Below are positions 14,158-24,466 of a DNA stretch of 25,978 nucleotides, in pieces. Origin of the DNA: JBBQSN01 sp038213835 (lineage in GTDB: Bacteria > Actinomycetota > Actinomycetes > Actinomycetales > CAWJMD01); contig JBBQSN010000025.1 of the NCBI GenBank assembly GCA_038213835.1, positions 1-25,978 on the forward strand, read 5' to 3'. Position numbers and translations under genes: made by a program. Below the pieces are notes generated by a model. The model did no database searches. It was not told where the DNA came from and saw only the letters and a program-made list of their open reading frames with translations. The stretch's first letter is position 1, and each line of letters starts with the position of its first letter.

Positions 14158-15901
14158 CGCCGTGGTGGGCCTGCGGGTGCGGTTGGTCGGTGCTCTCGCC
14201 GTGCTGCTGGTCGTGGTGTCGTGCGCCCGGATGCCCACGGACGGCCCGGTGGTCGAGGGCGAGCCGGTCGGCGTGGTGCCCATCCGCCAGCTCAGCGAGG
14301 GACCGGCGGCCGGAGCCACGCCCGCCGACGTCGTGGCCGGCTTCCTGCAGGCCGACCAGGACTACGAGCTGGCCCGGCTCTACCTGCAGCCGGGCACCGC
14401 GCGGTCGTGGCGGCCGAGCGAGGAGACCGTGGTGTTCGCCGGTTACACGCCTCAGACGTCCTACGTCGACGCCGGGCGAGACGTCCCGGCCGACGTCGCC
14501 GGTGTGGGCGAGGAGGTCGTCGAGCTGACCGCCCGGCTGGCGCTGGACGTGGTGGCTGTGGTCGACACCGCCGGCCGCTACGTCCAGCAGCCGCCCGGCA
14601 CGAACCGCGTGGTCGAGCTCGTGCTGCGGCGCGACGACGCGGGCCAGTGGCGGATCGCCACGGTGCCCGACCTGGCCCTGCTGCCCCAGCCGGACTTCCA
14701 GTTCGCGTTCCGGTCCTACCTGCTCTACTTCCTGGACCCCACCCGGAACCTCCTGGTGCCCGAGCAGCGCTGGTTCCCCGAGTCGGAGTCGGCGCCGACC
14801 CAGGTGGTGAACGAGCTGCTGGACGGTCCCTCGCCCTGGCTGGGTCCGGCCGTGACCTCCGCGTTCCCGCCGGGCACCCGGCTCGCGTCGCCGCAGGTGG
14901 TCGCCGTCGACGGGCCCGTGGTCACCGTGCCGCTCACCGCCTCGGCGCGGGAGGCGGTGCCGGCGGACCGGTTGCTGATGCGCGCCCAGCTGCTCGCCAC
15001 CCTGCGCTCCCAGCTCGGCGTGTCCGACGTGCGGATGAGCGTCGACGGCGCCGAGCTGTCGCTGCCGGAGGACGGCCAGACCCCGCGCCGCGACCCGGAC
15101 GTCTCACCGACGCCACTGGTCCTGGCGGAGGGGGTGCCTGCCCGGCTGGAGGGGTCGCGGCTCGTCCCCGTGCCCGACCTCCCGGCGCTCGACGGCCTGG
15201 GCATCAGCCACCCGGGCCTGGCCTACGGCAACACCGGTCTCGCGGTGCTCGCGCAGGAGCGCAGCCAGCTGCTGACCCTGCGGTCCGGGGCCGACCAGCC
15301 GTCCGAGCCGCTCGTCGTGGGCGCCGACCTCACCGCCCCCTCGTTCGACTGGCGCGGCTGGGTCTGGACCTCGTCCGCGGCATCGACCGGCACGGTGTCT
15401 GCCGTGCTGCCCGGGGGACAGGCGGTCGAGGTGCTCGCCCCCTGGCTGCAGGGGCGGCGGGTCACGTCGCTGCGGGTGTCGCGCGAGGGCACGCGGGTGC
15501 TGGTCGCCTCCACCACGGCGGACGGCATCGGCGTGGTCGAGCTCGCCGGGGTGGTCAGGGGCCAGGACTACCGACCGCTGCGCCTCACCGACCCCACGCC
15601 CCTGGCGACCGGCATCGGGCTCGCGGTCGTCGAGGAGGCCGTCTGGGTCGACGAGAACCAGGTCGCGGTGCTCGGTCGCTCGGCCGAGGAGGTGGACCTG
15701 CAGGTGGTCCCGGTCGACCTCGGAGGCCCCCTGGTCGACCCGCTGGCGCCGGTGGTCGGGGCGAGCAACCTGGCGGCCGGCAACGGGGTGCGCTCGGTTG
15801 TGGTGTCCACCGCCGACGGTCGCCTCCTGGAGCAGGAGGGCACCGCCTGGGTCGAGCTGCAGGACGCCCGCGGGGCGCTCCAGCCGGCCTTCGAGGGCTG
15901 A
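14150..15901 (+). CDS. lpqB: Lipoprotein LpqB (GerMN domain)
   Basis: The protein has 583 residues, matching the usual LpqB length. GTG 14150 overlaps mtrB by 8 nt. The signal peptide (RVRLVGALAVLLVVVSC) has a lipobox with Cys25, so it is anchored on the outer face of the membrane. RMPTDGPVVEGEPVG follows the cysteine, as in other LpqBs. An N-terminal domain (about 45-195) is followed by a GerMN domain (about 205-305, with APTQVVNELLDGPSPWLGPA and ADRLLMRAQLLATLRSQLG) and a C-terminal beta-propeller-like region of repeated strands (about 330-583). LpqB interacts with the MtrB sensor domain and tunes MtrA phosphorylation in mycobacteria. In-frame GTGs at 14162 and 14165 are alternative starts that would still leave a signal peptide. 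Confidence 0.95.
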   Translation: MASAVVGLRVRLVGALAVLLVVVSCARMPTDGPVVEGEPVGVVPIRQLSEGPAAGATPADVVAGFLQADQDYELARLYLQPGTARSWRPSEETVVFAGYTPQTSYVDAGRDVPADVAGVGEEVVELTARLALDVVAVVDTAGRYVQQPPGTNRVVELVLRRDDAGQWRIATVPDLALLPQPDFQFAFRSYLLYFLDPTRNLLVPEQRWFPESESAPTQVVNELLDGPSPWLGPAVTSAFPPGTRLASPQVVAVDGPVVTVPLTASAREAVPADRLLMRAQLLATLRSQLGVSDVRMSVDGAELSLPEDGQTPRRDPDVSPTPLVLAEGVPARLEGSRLVPVPDLPALDGLGISHPGLAYGNTGLAVLAQERSQLLTLRSGADQPSEPLVVGADLTAPSFDWRGWVWTSSAASTGTVSAVLPGGQAVEVLAPWLQGRRVTSLRVSREGTRVLVASTTADGIGVVELAGVVRGQDYRPLRLTDPTPLATGIGLAVVEEAVWVDENQVAVLGRSAEEVDLQVVPVDLGGPLVDPLAPVVGASNLAAGNGVRSVVVSTADGRLLEQEGTAWVELQDARGALQPAFEG

Positions 15902-15998
15902 CCGCCCCACCGTCCACAGGGGTGTTCGCGGCGTCGTCGTCCACAACCCGGCCGGCCGTGCGGCCCTCTCGCCCGACGCGGCGGCCAGGATCGGCCTC

Positions 15999-16760
15999 GT
16001 GCACACCGCTCGACACCGCGGTCGGAGCCGTTCCGCGACAGCTGCTCTGGGCCTGGCCCTGGTCGAGGCGGCCGCTCTCGCGCTGCCCACGCGGTGCGCC
16101 GGGTGCGGGCTGGTCGACACGGCCCTGTGCCGCCGCTGCCTGGGCGCCCTCGTCCGAGCGGGGGTACTGGTGGAGCAGGTCACCGGCACCAGCCCGCCCT
16201 GGTGGCCGCCCGACCTGCCGCTGCACTGCGTGGCCCCGTACCAGGGCCGGGTGCGGGCCGCCCTGGTGGCGTGGAAGGACCGTGGCCGGCCCGACCTCAC
16301 GCCGGTGGTCGGAGCAGGTCTGGCCCGGGCGGTGCGCGCCGGCCTGTCGTCGGCGGGCGCGTCGTCCGGCGGGGCGGCGGTCCGGGTCGTCCTGGTCCCG
16401 GTGCCCTCGGCCGCGGCCCGGGTGCGCGAGCGCGGGGGTGACCTCGTCGCCGCCGCCGCCCGGCGCGCGGGGCTCCCTGTCGCCACCGTCCTGCGGCAGC
16501 TGCCAGGGGCAGCCGATCAGTCCGGCCTGGGCCGCCAGGCCCGGCACGAGAACCTGTCCGGACGGCTGCTCTGCCGCCCAGGGGCCGCCACGTGGGTCGC
16601 GGGCCGACGGGTCCTGGTCGTCGACGACGTCATCACCACGGGGGCGAGCCTGGCCGAGGCCGTGCGCGTGCTGACCGCCGCCGGTGGTCTCGTGCTCGGG
16701 GGTGCCACGGTGGCGGCCACGCCGTCCACGAACGGCTCCGCCATGCGCGGTGCCCCGTAG
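15999..16760 (+). CDS. ComF family / phosphoribosyltransferase-like protein
   Basis: The protein has 253 residues from GTG 15999, which has an AGGA about 8 nt upstream. The open frame extends further back without a good start. A helical start leads to a four-cysteine zinc motif (CAGC ... CRRC, residues about 35-50). A mid-region follows with YQGRVRAALVAWKDRGRPDL, then VVLVPVPSAAARVRERGGD and RHENLSGR. The type I phosphoribosyltransferase PRPP loop is VLVVDDVITTGAS. ComF proteins are needed for DNA uptake in competent bacteria; in actinobacteria the homologue is widespread and the role is uncertain. It lies between lpqB and hpf, as in other actinobacteria. The exact start is uncertain. Confidence 0.88.
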   Translation: MHTARHRGRSRSATAALGLALVEAAALALPTRCAGCGLVDTALCRRCLGALVRAGVLVEQVTGTSPPWWPPDLPLHCVAPYQGRVRAALVAWKDRGRPDLTPVVGAGLARAVRAGLSSAGASSGGAAVRVVLVPVPSAAARVRERGGDLVAAAARRAGLPVATVLRQLPGAADQSGLGRQARHENLSGRLLCRPGAATWVAGRRVLVVDDVITTGASLAEAVRVLTAAGGLVLGGATVAATPSTNGSAMRGAP

Positions 16761-16787
16761 AGGTAGGCACCGGCGAAGCGGGTGGAC

Positions 16788-16814
16788 TAACGTCTGAGGA
16801 CGGAAGAACCGTCC
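16788..16814 (+). promoter_or_regulatory. Candidate hpf promoter with 5'-end hairpin
   Basis: TAACGT at 16788-16793 matches the actinobacterial -10 TANNNT. Initiation would fall near 16800. A perfect hairpin GGACGG-AAGAA-CCGTCC (16798-16814) would then form the extreme 5' end of the mRNA, about 25 nt before GTG 16840. Such a stem could protect the mRNA or affect initiation. No clear -35 is seen. Confidence 0.45.
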
Positions 16815-16839
16815 GTCAGCGACGAGAGGATCTCCCACC

Positions 16840-17508
16840 GTGGACATCGTGGTCACCGCCCTGCACGTCGAGGTTCCCGACCGGTTCCGTCGGCACCTGG
16901 AGGACAAGCTGGCGAAGGTCGAGCAGCTCAGTCCCCGGGTGCAACGGATCGACGTGAAGATCAGCCACGAGTCCAACCCCCGCCAGGCCGACACCTGCGA
17001 GCGGGTCGAGCTCACGGTCACGGCGAGCGGTCCCGTGATCCGCGCGGAGGCCAGCGCCGACGACCCCTACGCCGCGCTCGATCTCGCGCAGGAGAAGCTG
17101 ATGGAGCGGCTGCGCCGGGCGCGCGATCGCCGCAAGGTGCACCACGGCCGGCACAACCCGCCCAGCGTGCGTGACGGCGAGGGCTTCGTGCCCGTCGGCG
17201 AGGGTGCCGCCGTCACCGACGACGAGCCCACCGACCTGTCGGGGGACCAGGGCGACTCGCCCATCGCGATCCGCGAGAAGACCCACGTCGCCACGCCCAT
17301 GACCGTCTCGGAGGCGCTCGACGAGATGGAGCTGGTGGGTCACGACTTCTACCTGTTCTCCGACGTCGAGACCGGCAGCCCGAGCGTGGTGTACCGCCGG
17401 CGTGGCTGGAGCTACGGCGTGCTGCGGCTCGAGGCCTCGCAGGGGGCGGCGCTGGCAGACCAGAACGGCAAGGGCGACTCCGCGGAGACGTCCGCCGCCG
17501 TGCGCTGA
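16840..17508 (+). CDS. hpf: Ribosome hibernation promoting factor, long form
   Basis: The protein has 222 residues. The N-terminal S30AE domain (about 1-100; VPDRFRRHLEDKLAKVEQ, VQRIDVKISHESNP, RAEASADDPYAALDLAQEKL) binds the small subunit. A linker rich in acidic residues follows. The C-terminal dimerisation domain (about 150-205; MTVSEALDEMELVGHDFYLF, SVVYRRRGWSYGVLRL) joins two ribosomes into an inactive 100S particle. The length and two domains define the long form, usual in Gram-positive bacteria, which inactivates ribosomes in stationary phase or stress. GTG 16840 has an AGAGGA 10-15 nt upstream. It is the last gene of the lpqB-comF-hpf run but has its own candidate promoter. Confidence 0.95.
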   Translation: MDIVVTALHVEVPDRFRRHLEDKLAKVEQLSPRVQRIDVKISHESNPRQADTCERVELTVTASGPVIRAEASADDPYAALDLAQEKLMERLRRARDRRKVHHGRHNPPSVRDGEGFVPVGEGAAVTDDEPTDLSGDQGDSPIAIREKTHVATPMTVSEALDEMELVGHDFYLFSDVETGSPSVVYRRRGWSYGVLRLEASQGAALADQNGKGDSAETSAAVR

Positions 17509-17549
17509 CCCGGCGGCAGCAGCTGGAATCGCCGGACGACCGCTCCACG

Positions 17550-17571
17550 TGCCACGTCCCGGTGGCATGAT
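17550..17571 (+). promoter_or_regulatory. Dyad TGCCAC-N6-GTGGCA overlapping a candidate -10 (CATGAT)
   Basis: An inverted repeat with perfect 6-bp arms (17550-17555 and 17562-17567) abuts and overlaps CATGAT (17566-17571), a plausible -10. The mRNA would begin about 55 nt before GTG 17635. The dyad is positioned for autoregulation by the NarL-type regulator it precedes; this is inference. Confidence 0.45.
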
Positions 17572-17634
17572 GCGGCACAGGGCCCGTCCCGGGACCCTGG
17601 CAGCTCGGGTGCGGGTGCAGGAGGCGGAGGTTAG

Positions 17635-18300
17635 GTGAGCGAGCGGATCCGGGTGCTCGTGGCCGACGACCACGTCCTGTACCGGCGCGGTCTGGAGATG
17701 GTCCTCGGCGCCGAGGACGACATCGAGATCGTCGGCGAGGCCGGTGACGGCGCCGAGGCGGTCGCCCGCGCCGTCGACCTGCTGCCCGACGTCGTGCTGA
17801 TGGACGTCCGGATGCCCCGCCGCTCCGGCATCGAGGCGTGCTCGGACATCAAGAGCGCGGTGCCCAGCGCCCGCATCGTCATGCTCACCATCAGCGACGA
17901 GGAGAGCGACCTGTTCGAGGCCGTGCGCGCCGGTGCCAACGGGTACCTGCTCAAGGACGTCCCCGGCGAGGACATCGCCGAGGGGATCCGCGCCGTGGTC
18001 GGGGGCCAGTCGCTGATCAGCCCGTCGATGGCCGGCGCGCTGCTGGCCGAGTTCGCCGAGCTGTCCAAGCGCTCCACCGAGGCGGCCCGGGTGCCGGTGC
18101 CGCGGCTGACCGAGCGTGAGCTCGAGGTGCTGCGGCTGGTGGCGCGCGGCATGGCCAACAAGGACATCGCCGTCTCGCTGTTCATCTCCGAGAACACGGT
18201 GAAGAACCACGTGCGCAACATCCTCGAGAAGCTGCAGCTGCACTCGCGGATGGAGGCGGTCGTGTACGCCGTCCGCGAGAAGATCCTCGACATCTCGTGA
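17635..18300 (+). CDS. Orphan NarL/FixJ-family response regulator
   Basis: The protein has 221 residues. GTG 17635 follows a strong ribosome site (GGAGG, 17626-17630). The receiver domain (about 1-120) has VLVADDH, phospho-acceptor Asp57 in VVLMDVRMPRRSG, IVMLTISDEE and the conserved Lys in GYLLKDVPG. The LuxR-type helix-turn-helix (about 158-215) has LTERELEVLRLVARGMANKDIA and ENTVKNHVRNILEKL. No histidine kinase gene is adjacent, so it is an orphan. A regulator at this spot between hpf and secA also occurs in Streptomyces (SCO3008 region, from memory). Its stop overlaps the start of the next gene by 4 nt. Confidence 0.93.
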   Translation: MSERIRVLVADDHVLYRRGLEMVLGAEDDIEIVGEAGDGAEAVARAVDLLPDVVLMDVRMPRRSGIEACSDIKSAVPSARIVMLTISDEESDLFEAVRAGANGYLLKDVPGEDIAEGIRAVVGGQSLISPSMAGALLAEFAELSKRSTEAARVPVPRLTERELEVLRLVARGMANKDIAVSLFISENTVKNHVRNILEKLQLHSRMEAVVYAVREKILDIS

Positions 18301-18914
18301 CGGCCGGCGCCGCGGGGGCCCGGCACGGGCTGGAGCAGGACGCCGTGCTCGACGGCGAGACCTTCGCCGATCTCGACCTCACCGGTGCGGACGCGGGCAA
18401 CGCCCGGCTGCTCGAGTGCGCCGTCACCGCGTGCGTCCTGGACGACGTCCGGCTGCGGCGGGCCCGGCTGGTCGACACCACGTTCACGGCCGTCCGCTCG
18501 ACCTCCCTGGACCTCGCCTCGGCCGAGCTGCTCGACGTCGGGTTCGAGGGCTGCCGACTCGGGGCGGTGCAGGCCCACGGCGGCGAGCTCACCCGGGTGC
18601 GGGTGGCCGGCGGCAAGGTCGACTACCTCGACCTGCGCGAGGCCACCGTGGTCGACCTCGCGCTCTCCGGGGTCGTGGTCGGCGACCTCGACCTGGCCGG
18701 AGCCACCGTGAAGCGGCTGCGGCTGGACGACGTCCAGGTCGAGCGGCTCGACGTCGCAGGCGCCACGCTCACCGACGTCGACCTGCGCGGCACCACGCTG
18801 CGCCGGGTCGACGGCCTGGCCGGCCTCGCGGGCGCGACCATCAGCAGCGTCCAGCTGGTCGAGCTGGCCCCGCTGCTCGCCGCGCACCTCGGTCTCGTCG
18901 TCTCGGACGACTGA
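18297..18914 (+). CDS. Pentapeptide-repeat-like protein
   Basis: The protein has 205 residues. GTG 18297 overlaps the response regulator stop (GTGA, 18297-18300), so the two are translationally coupled. From about residue 20 the sequence is built of five-residue periodic units of the A(D/N)LXX kind with frequent Leu or Val at the centre: LDLTGADAGNARL, RLRRARLVDTTF, LDLASAELLDVGF, LDLAGATVKRLRL, VDLRGTTLRRVDG. This predicts a right-handed quadrilateral beta-helix running for most of the protein, with a short C-terminal helix (about 190-200). There is no signal peptide or membrane segment, so it is cytosolic. Some pentapeptide proteins mimic DNA and bind gyrase; nothing here proves that. The function is unknown. 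Confidence 0.8.
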   Translation: MTAGAAGARHGLEQDAVLDGETFADLDLTGADAGNARLLECAVTACVLDDVRLRRARLVDTTFTAVRSTSLDLASAELLDVGFEGCRLGAVQAHGGELTRVRVAGGKVDYLDLREATVVDLALSGVVVGDLDLAGATVKRLRLDDVQVERLDVAGATLTDVDLRGTTLRRVDGLAGLAGATISSVQLVELAPLLAAHLGLVVSDD

Positions 18915-18933
18915 GGGGCTGCTCCGGGAGGGC

Positions 18934-20112
18934 TCAGCGCAGCGAGGACGGGTGTGCCCAGGCGGCGTCCATCTCCTCGGCGAGCAGGTCGAAGCGCAGG
19001 TGGTCGGCGACCGCGCCCCGGTGGGTACCGACGCCGTCACGGTCGCGACCCACCTCGGTGAACCCCACCTTCCGCGCGACCGCGCACGAGGCCCTGTTGC
19101 CCTCGGCGGCCCGCAGCAGCAGCCGTCGCAGCCCCAGGCCGCCCTCGTCCAGGGCCAGCAGGCCGTGCCGGCTCGCCGCCCGCACGGCCCGCGTGGCCAC
19201 GCCCCGGCCCCGGGAGTCGGGGTGCACCCAGTACCCGACCTCGCCGGTGGTCGACACCCCGTGGCCGAGGCCGTTCAGTGCCACCTGGCCCAGCAGCCGG
19301 TCCGGTGCGCCGGCATCGGTGACGGCCCAGTGCAGGGCACCGCCGACCGCGTGCAGCTCTGCCACCGATGCCAGGTAGGCCCGCGCCTCCGCCGGCGTGT
19401 ACGGATCGGGCAGGTCGGCCAACCACTGCCGGGTACTCGGGTGCGAGCAGGCCTGCACGATCCGCTCGGCATCGGCCGGGAGGTTGGCGCGCAGCAGCAT
19501 GTCCCCGACCTCGACCTCGGGCACGTCGAACCACGGGACGACCGCGCGCAGCGGGTCGCCCCGGCGCAGCGAGGCGGTCCAGCCGTCGAGCGGCTGGCCG
19601 CGGTGGGAGAGCAGCCCGCGCACGAGGCCCTCGACCCGGAAGCCGCACGCCCAGGCGACCCGGCGCGAGTCCCAGTTGCCCACCAGCGCCTTCCAGTGCA
19701 GCACCTGCGCGTCCGCCCCGCCCTCGGCCCGGGACCGGAACGCCCACCGGGCGGCCTCGCGCAGAGCGGCTGACATCGCCCCGCGACCCCAGGCGTGCGT
19801 CCCCAGCAGGAAACCGACCTCGATCGCCCCGTCGCCGCGGGGCCGCAGCCCGAGCTGGCCGGCGGGGACGCCGTCCAGGTCGACCATCCAGGACCACTCG
19901 GTGCCGTCGTCCCGCTCCCAGGCCGGTCCGCGGCTCGCGATCCAGGCCCGGGCGTCGTCGGCGCCGAACGGCACCGGGGGGCCGCTGACCCAGCGGTTCA
20001 CGTCCTGGTGGCCGAGCATCCGGACCAGGTGCGGCACGTCGTCGGTGGCGTGCGCGCGCAGCACGACCTCGCCACCCGCGCGGGTGGAGGTACCGAGGGT
20101 GGGCTGCTGCAC
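18934..20112 (-). CDS. Two-domain GNAT N-acetyltransferase
   Basis: The protein has 392 residues from GTG 20112, preceded by GGTGGGGA. It holds two RimJ/RimL-type GNAT domains in tandem. Domain 1 (about 5-180) has EVVLRAHATDDVPHLVRML, VGFLLGTHAWGRGAMSAAL as the acetyl-CoA loop, and ALVGNWDSRRVAWACGFRVE. Domain 2 (about 200-385) has MLLRANLPADAERIVQAC, VGYWVHPDSRGRGVATRAV as the better-conserved loop, and NRASCAVARKVGFTEVGRDR. Loop 2 has the RGRGVA signature; loop 1 is GRGAMS, also plausible. The substrates are unknown; one domain may be structural. It is divergent from secA and convergent with the pentapeptide gene. An extended open frame to 20466 overlaps secA and is rejected. Confidence 0.88.
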   Translation of the reverse strand: MQQPTLGTSTRAGGEVVLRAHATDDVPHLVRMLGHQDVNRWVSGPPVPFGADDARAWIASRGPAWERDDGTEWSWMVDLDGVPAGQLGLRPRGDGAIEVGFLLGTHAWGRGAMSAALREAARWAFRSRAEGGADAQVLHWKALVGNWDSRRVAWACGFRVEGLVRGLLSHRGQPLDGWTASLRRGDPLRAVVPWFDVPEVEVGDMLLRANLPADAERIVQACSHPSTRQWLADLPDPYTPAEARAYLASVAELHAVGGALHWAVTDAGAPDRLLGQVALNGLGHGVSTTGEVGYWVHPDSRGRGVATRAVRAASRHGLLALDEGGLGLRRLLLRAAEGNRASCAVARKVGFTEVGRDRDGVGTHRGAVADHLRFDLLAEEMDAAWAHPSSLR

Positions 20113-20190
20113 GTCCCCACCCTGGCGCGGGCCCGGCGCAGCGGCAACGGCGTCCCGTGCGCGACGGGAACCCGGACGTGCCCTGGTGCG

Positions 20191-20196
20191 TACGAT
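20191..20196 (+). promoter_or_regulatory. Candidate -10 element (TACGAT) of secA
   Basis: TACGAT fits TANNNT well. Transcription from about 20203 would give a leader of about 43 nt, which contains a GGAG (20236-20239) before GTG 20246. No convincing -35 hexamer is visible. Confidence 0.45.
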
Positions 20197-20245
20197 GTGG
20201 CAGAGCCTGCGAAGACCGGTAGACCGACCACAGACGGAGTGAGAC

Positions 20246-22954
<2,709 letters not shown>

Positions 22955-22956
22955 GC

Positions 22957-23002
22957 GTCGGCTGGTCCGTGCTGTCGTGAGAGGCGGTGCGGCTCAGCCG
23001 AC
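22957..23002. terminator. Possible bidirectional terminator between secA and DUF6459 genes
   Basis: GTCGGCTG (22957-22964) is complementary to CAGCCGAC (22995-23002). The 8-bp stem encloses 30 bases and its right arm overlaps the stop of the minus gene. The long loop and lack of a U-tract make this weak. Confidence 0.25.
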
Positions 23003-23524
23003 CTCGAGCGCGGTGGCGCGCCAGCGGCCGTCGAGGCCCTCGAGCCGGAGGGCGACGGCGCGCACCCGGTCGGCGTCGACGACCACGGCGCTGGCCTCGG
23101 CGACGCCGTCGGCCGGCACGCAGACCCGGACACCGCGGACGACGGCCTGACGGATGCTCGGGGCGGCACCCCGACGCATCCGGCTCGCCAGGGCGGCCCG
23201 GCGGGCGAGGGCGACGTGGACGTCAAGACTGAGCCAGCGGACCAGCTGGCTGGCCGGGCGGACGCCGCCCAGGACCTCGACCACGGCCTGCACCAGCGCC
23301 GCGCAGGTGGCCTGGGGGTCGGGGAGCCGGGCGGAGGAGGTGGGCTGGCGCCCGAAGTCGGGGTCGGCCAGCGTGCGCTCGACGGCGGTGAAGCCGAGTT
23401 TCAGCGCCCCCTGGGTGGCCGGCACGTGCCAGGTGCGCAACGGCCCCGTGCTGGGTGCCGGCTCGGTCACCGGCACGGGCAGTGCCTTGAGCGCGGGTCC
23501 GGTGGCGGTGCTCGTACCCGTCAT
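22994..23524 (-). CDS. DUF6459 (Rv3235-like) protein
   Basis: The protein has 176 residues. After an unstructured Pro/Thr-rich N-terminus (about 1-60) comes ATCAALVQAVVEVLGGVRPASQ, RWLSLDVHVALARRAAL, RVCVPADGVAEASAVVVDADRVRAVALRLEGLDGRWRATALEVG. The VVEVLGGVRPASQLVRW helix and the final strand DGRWRATALEVG are the pattern of the actinobacterial Rv3235 family, found near secA in many genomes. No catalytic motif, signal peptide or membrane segment is seen; the role is unknown. ATG 23524 has only a weak purine stretch upstream. It may be co-transcribed with the LysM gene, although a strong hairpin separates them. Confidence 0.75.
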   Translation of the reverse strand: MTGTSTATGPALKALPVPVTEPAPSTGPLRTWHVPATQGALKLGFTAVERTLADPDFGRQPTSSARLPDPQATCAALVQAVVEVLGGVRPASQLVRWLSLDVHVALARRAALASRMRRGAAPSIRQAVVRGVRVCVPADGVAEASAVVVDADRVRAVALRLEGLDGRWRATALEVG

Positions 23525-23582
23525 GTGCGTCGTTCCGTTGCCCTGGACGTGCCCACACCGTCCCGGGTCGTCCCGGTGCGGG

Positions 23583-23635
23583 GCGGGTGCTCACCCGCAC
23601 CCTGTGGACGGCCCGCAGCACGGTGACGGGCCGTC
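23583..23635. terminator. Two adjacent inverted repeats between LysM and DUF6459 genes
   Basis: GACGGCCCG (23607-23615) and CGGGCCGTC (23627-23635) form a perfect 9-bp stem with an 11-nt loop. Next to it GCGGGTG-CT-CACCCGC (23583-23598) is a perfect 7-bp dyad. For the minus-strand LysM transcript the 9-bp hairpin comes first, 34 bp after its stop. There is no U-run, so it may be a U-less terminator, an attenuator or a protein site. Confidence 0.45.
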
Positions 23636-23668
23636 GTGCCCCCTCCGACGGGCAGAGGGGCGGATCGC

Positions 23669-24421
23669 TCACCCACCGTCGACCGGCCCGGGTGGTGCCA
23701 GCTGCTGGCCGGGGAGGAGCAGGTCGGGGTCGGCGCCGATGGCCTCCCGGTTGGCGGCGTACCAGCGCGGCCACTCCGCGGCGATCTCGGCGTCGGTGGC
23801 CCGGCCACCGAGGTGCCGGGCCGCGAGGTCCCACAGGGTGTCACCGCGGTGCACCGTCACCGGCTCGGTCAGCTCGCCGGCCGGCTCGCCGGACAGTTCG
23901 CCGGACGGGGTGCCGGGCTGGGAGCCGCTCAGCAGGATCGGGTCGATCGGCTCGGCGACGGTGCGGGGGGAGGGGGTCGGAGCCTGGACGGGACGCCAGC
24001 CCGGGTCCGGGGCGCCGGTCCGGCTGGCGGCTGCCCCGGCCACCTCTGCCACCGCGGTGCGGACGGGGGCCGCGGCCTCCCCGGGGCCGGTCGGCGCCCA
24101 GGCTGGGTCGAGGGTGGCAGCGAGGGCGACCCCGAGGACCAGCGCCACGCACCGGTGCAGCGGGACGGGCACGAGCGCCGGCCGCTGGGTGGAGCCGGCC
24201 AGAACGCAGGCGCCGCTGACCAGCGCACCGAGCGCGAGCCACCCGGCGACCACGGCCCCGGCACCGGCGGTAGCCGCCACGACAGCGGCGTCGACGGCCT
24301 GCCCGGGCCCGGACCAGGCCGACCACGCCCGCAGGGCCTCGACCGCCAGCCAGTACGAGAGGGCGGCGGGCGCGAGGCCGAGGGCGAGCAGGAGCAGGAC
24401 GCGGGACACCGGGACGCGCAT
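23669..24421 (-). CDS. LysM-domain membrane protein
   Basis: The protein has 250 residues. ATG 24421 is preceded by a good ribosome site (AAGGGAGAAG). Three hydrophobic segments occupy the first half: about 6-26 (VLLLLALGLAPAALSYWLAV), 45-75 (DAAVVAATAGAGAVVAGWLAL, GALVSGACVLAG) and 85-105 (VPLHRCVALVLGVALAATL). A Pro/Thr/Ser-rich linker (about 108-188) follows. The C-terminal LysM-like domain (about 190-245) has VTVHRGDTLWDLAARHLGG, YAANREAIG and LLLPGQQL; LysM domains bind N-acetylglucosamine-containing glycans such as peptidoglycan. Topology puts LysM outside if the membrane part has an odd number of spans. No hydrolase domain is attached, so it probably tethers or senses the wall. Confidence 0.85.
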   Translation of the reverse strand: MRVPVSRVLLLLALGLAPAALSYWLAVEALRAWSAWSGPGQAVDAAVVAATAGAGAVVAGWLALGALVSGACVLAGSTQRPALVPVPLHRCVALVLGVALAATLDPAWAPTGPGEAAAPVRTAVAEVAGAAASRTGAPDPGWRPVQAPTPSPRTVAEPIDPILLSGSQPGTPSGELSGEPAGELTEPVTVHRGDTLWDLAARHLGGRATDAEIAAEWPRWYAANREAIGADPDLLLPGQQLAPPGPVDGG

Positions 24422-24444
24422 CGTCTTCTCCCTTCTGATCGATC

Positions 24445-24462
24445 GTTTGCTGCTGTTTGCTG
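24445..24462 (-). repeat. Direct repeat of GTTTGCTG, 10-bp period
   Basis: GTTTGCTG occurs at 24445-24452 and 24455-24462, one helical turn apart. It overlaps the expected transcription start and leader of the LysM gene, so it is a candidate operator. The surrounding stretch is unusually AT-rich for this window. Confidence 0.4.
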
Positions 24463-24466
24463 ACGG

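Noticed and set aside
15910..15945. DnaA-box-like words upstream of comF (CCGTCCACA and TCGTCCACA)
   Set aside because: Only 7/9 and 8/9 matches to TTGTCCACA, two copies, with no AT-rich segment or dnaA/dnaN nearby; chance is likely.
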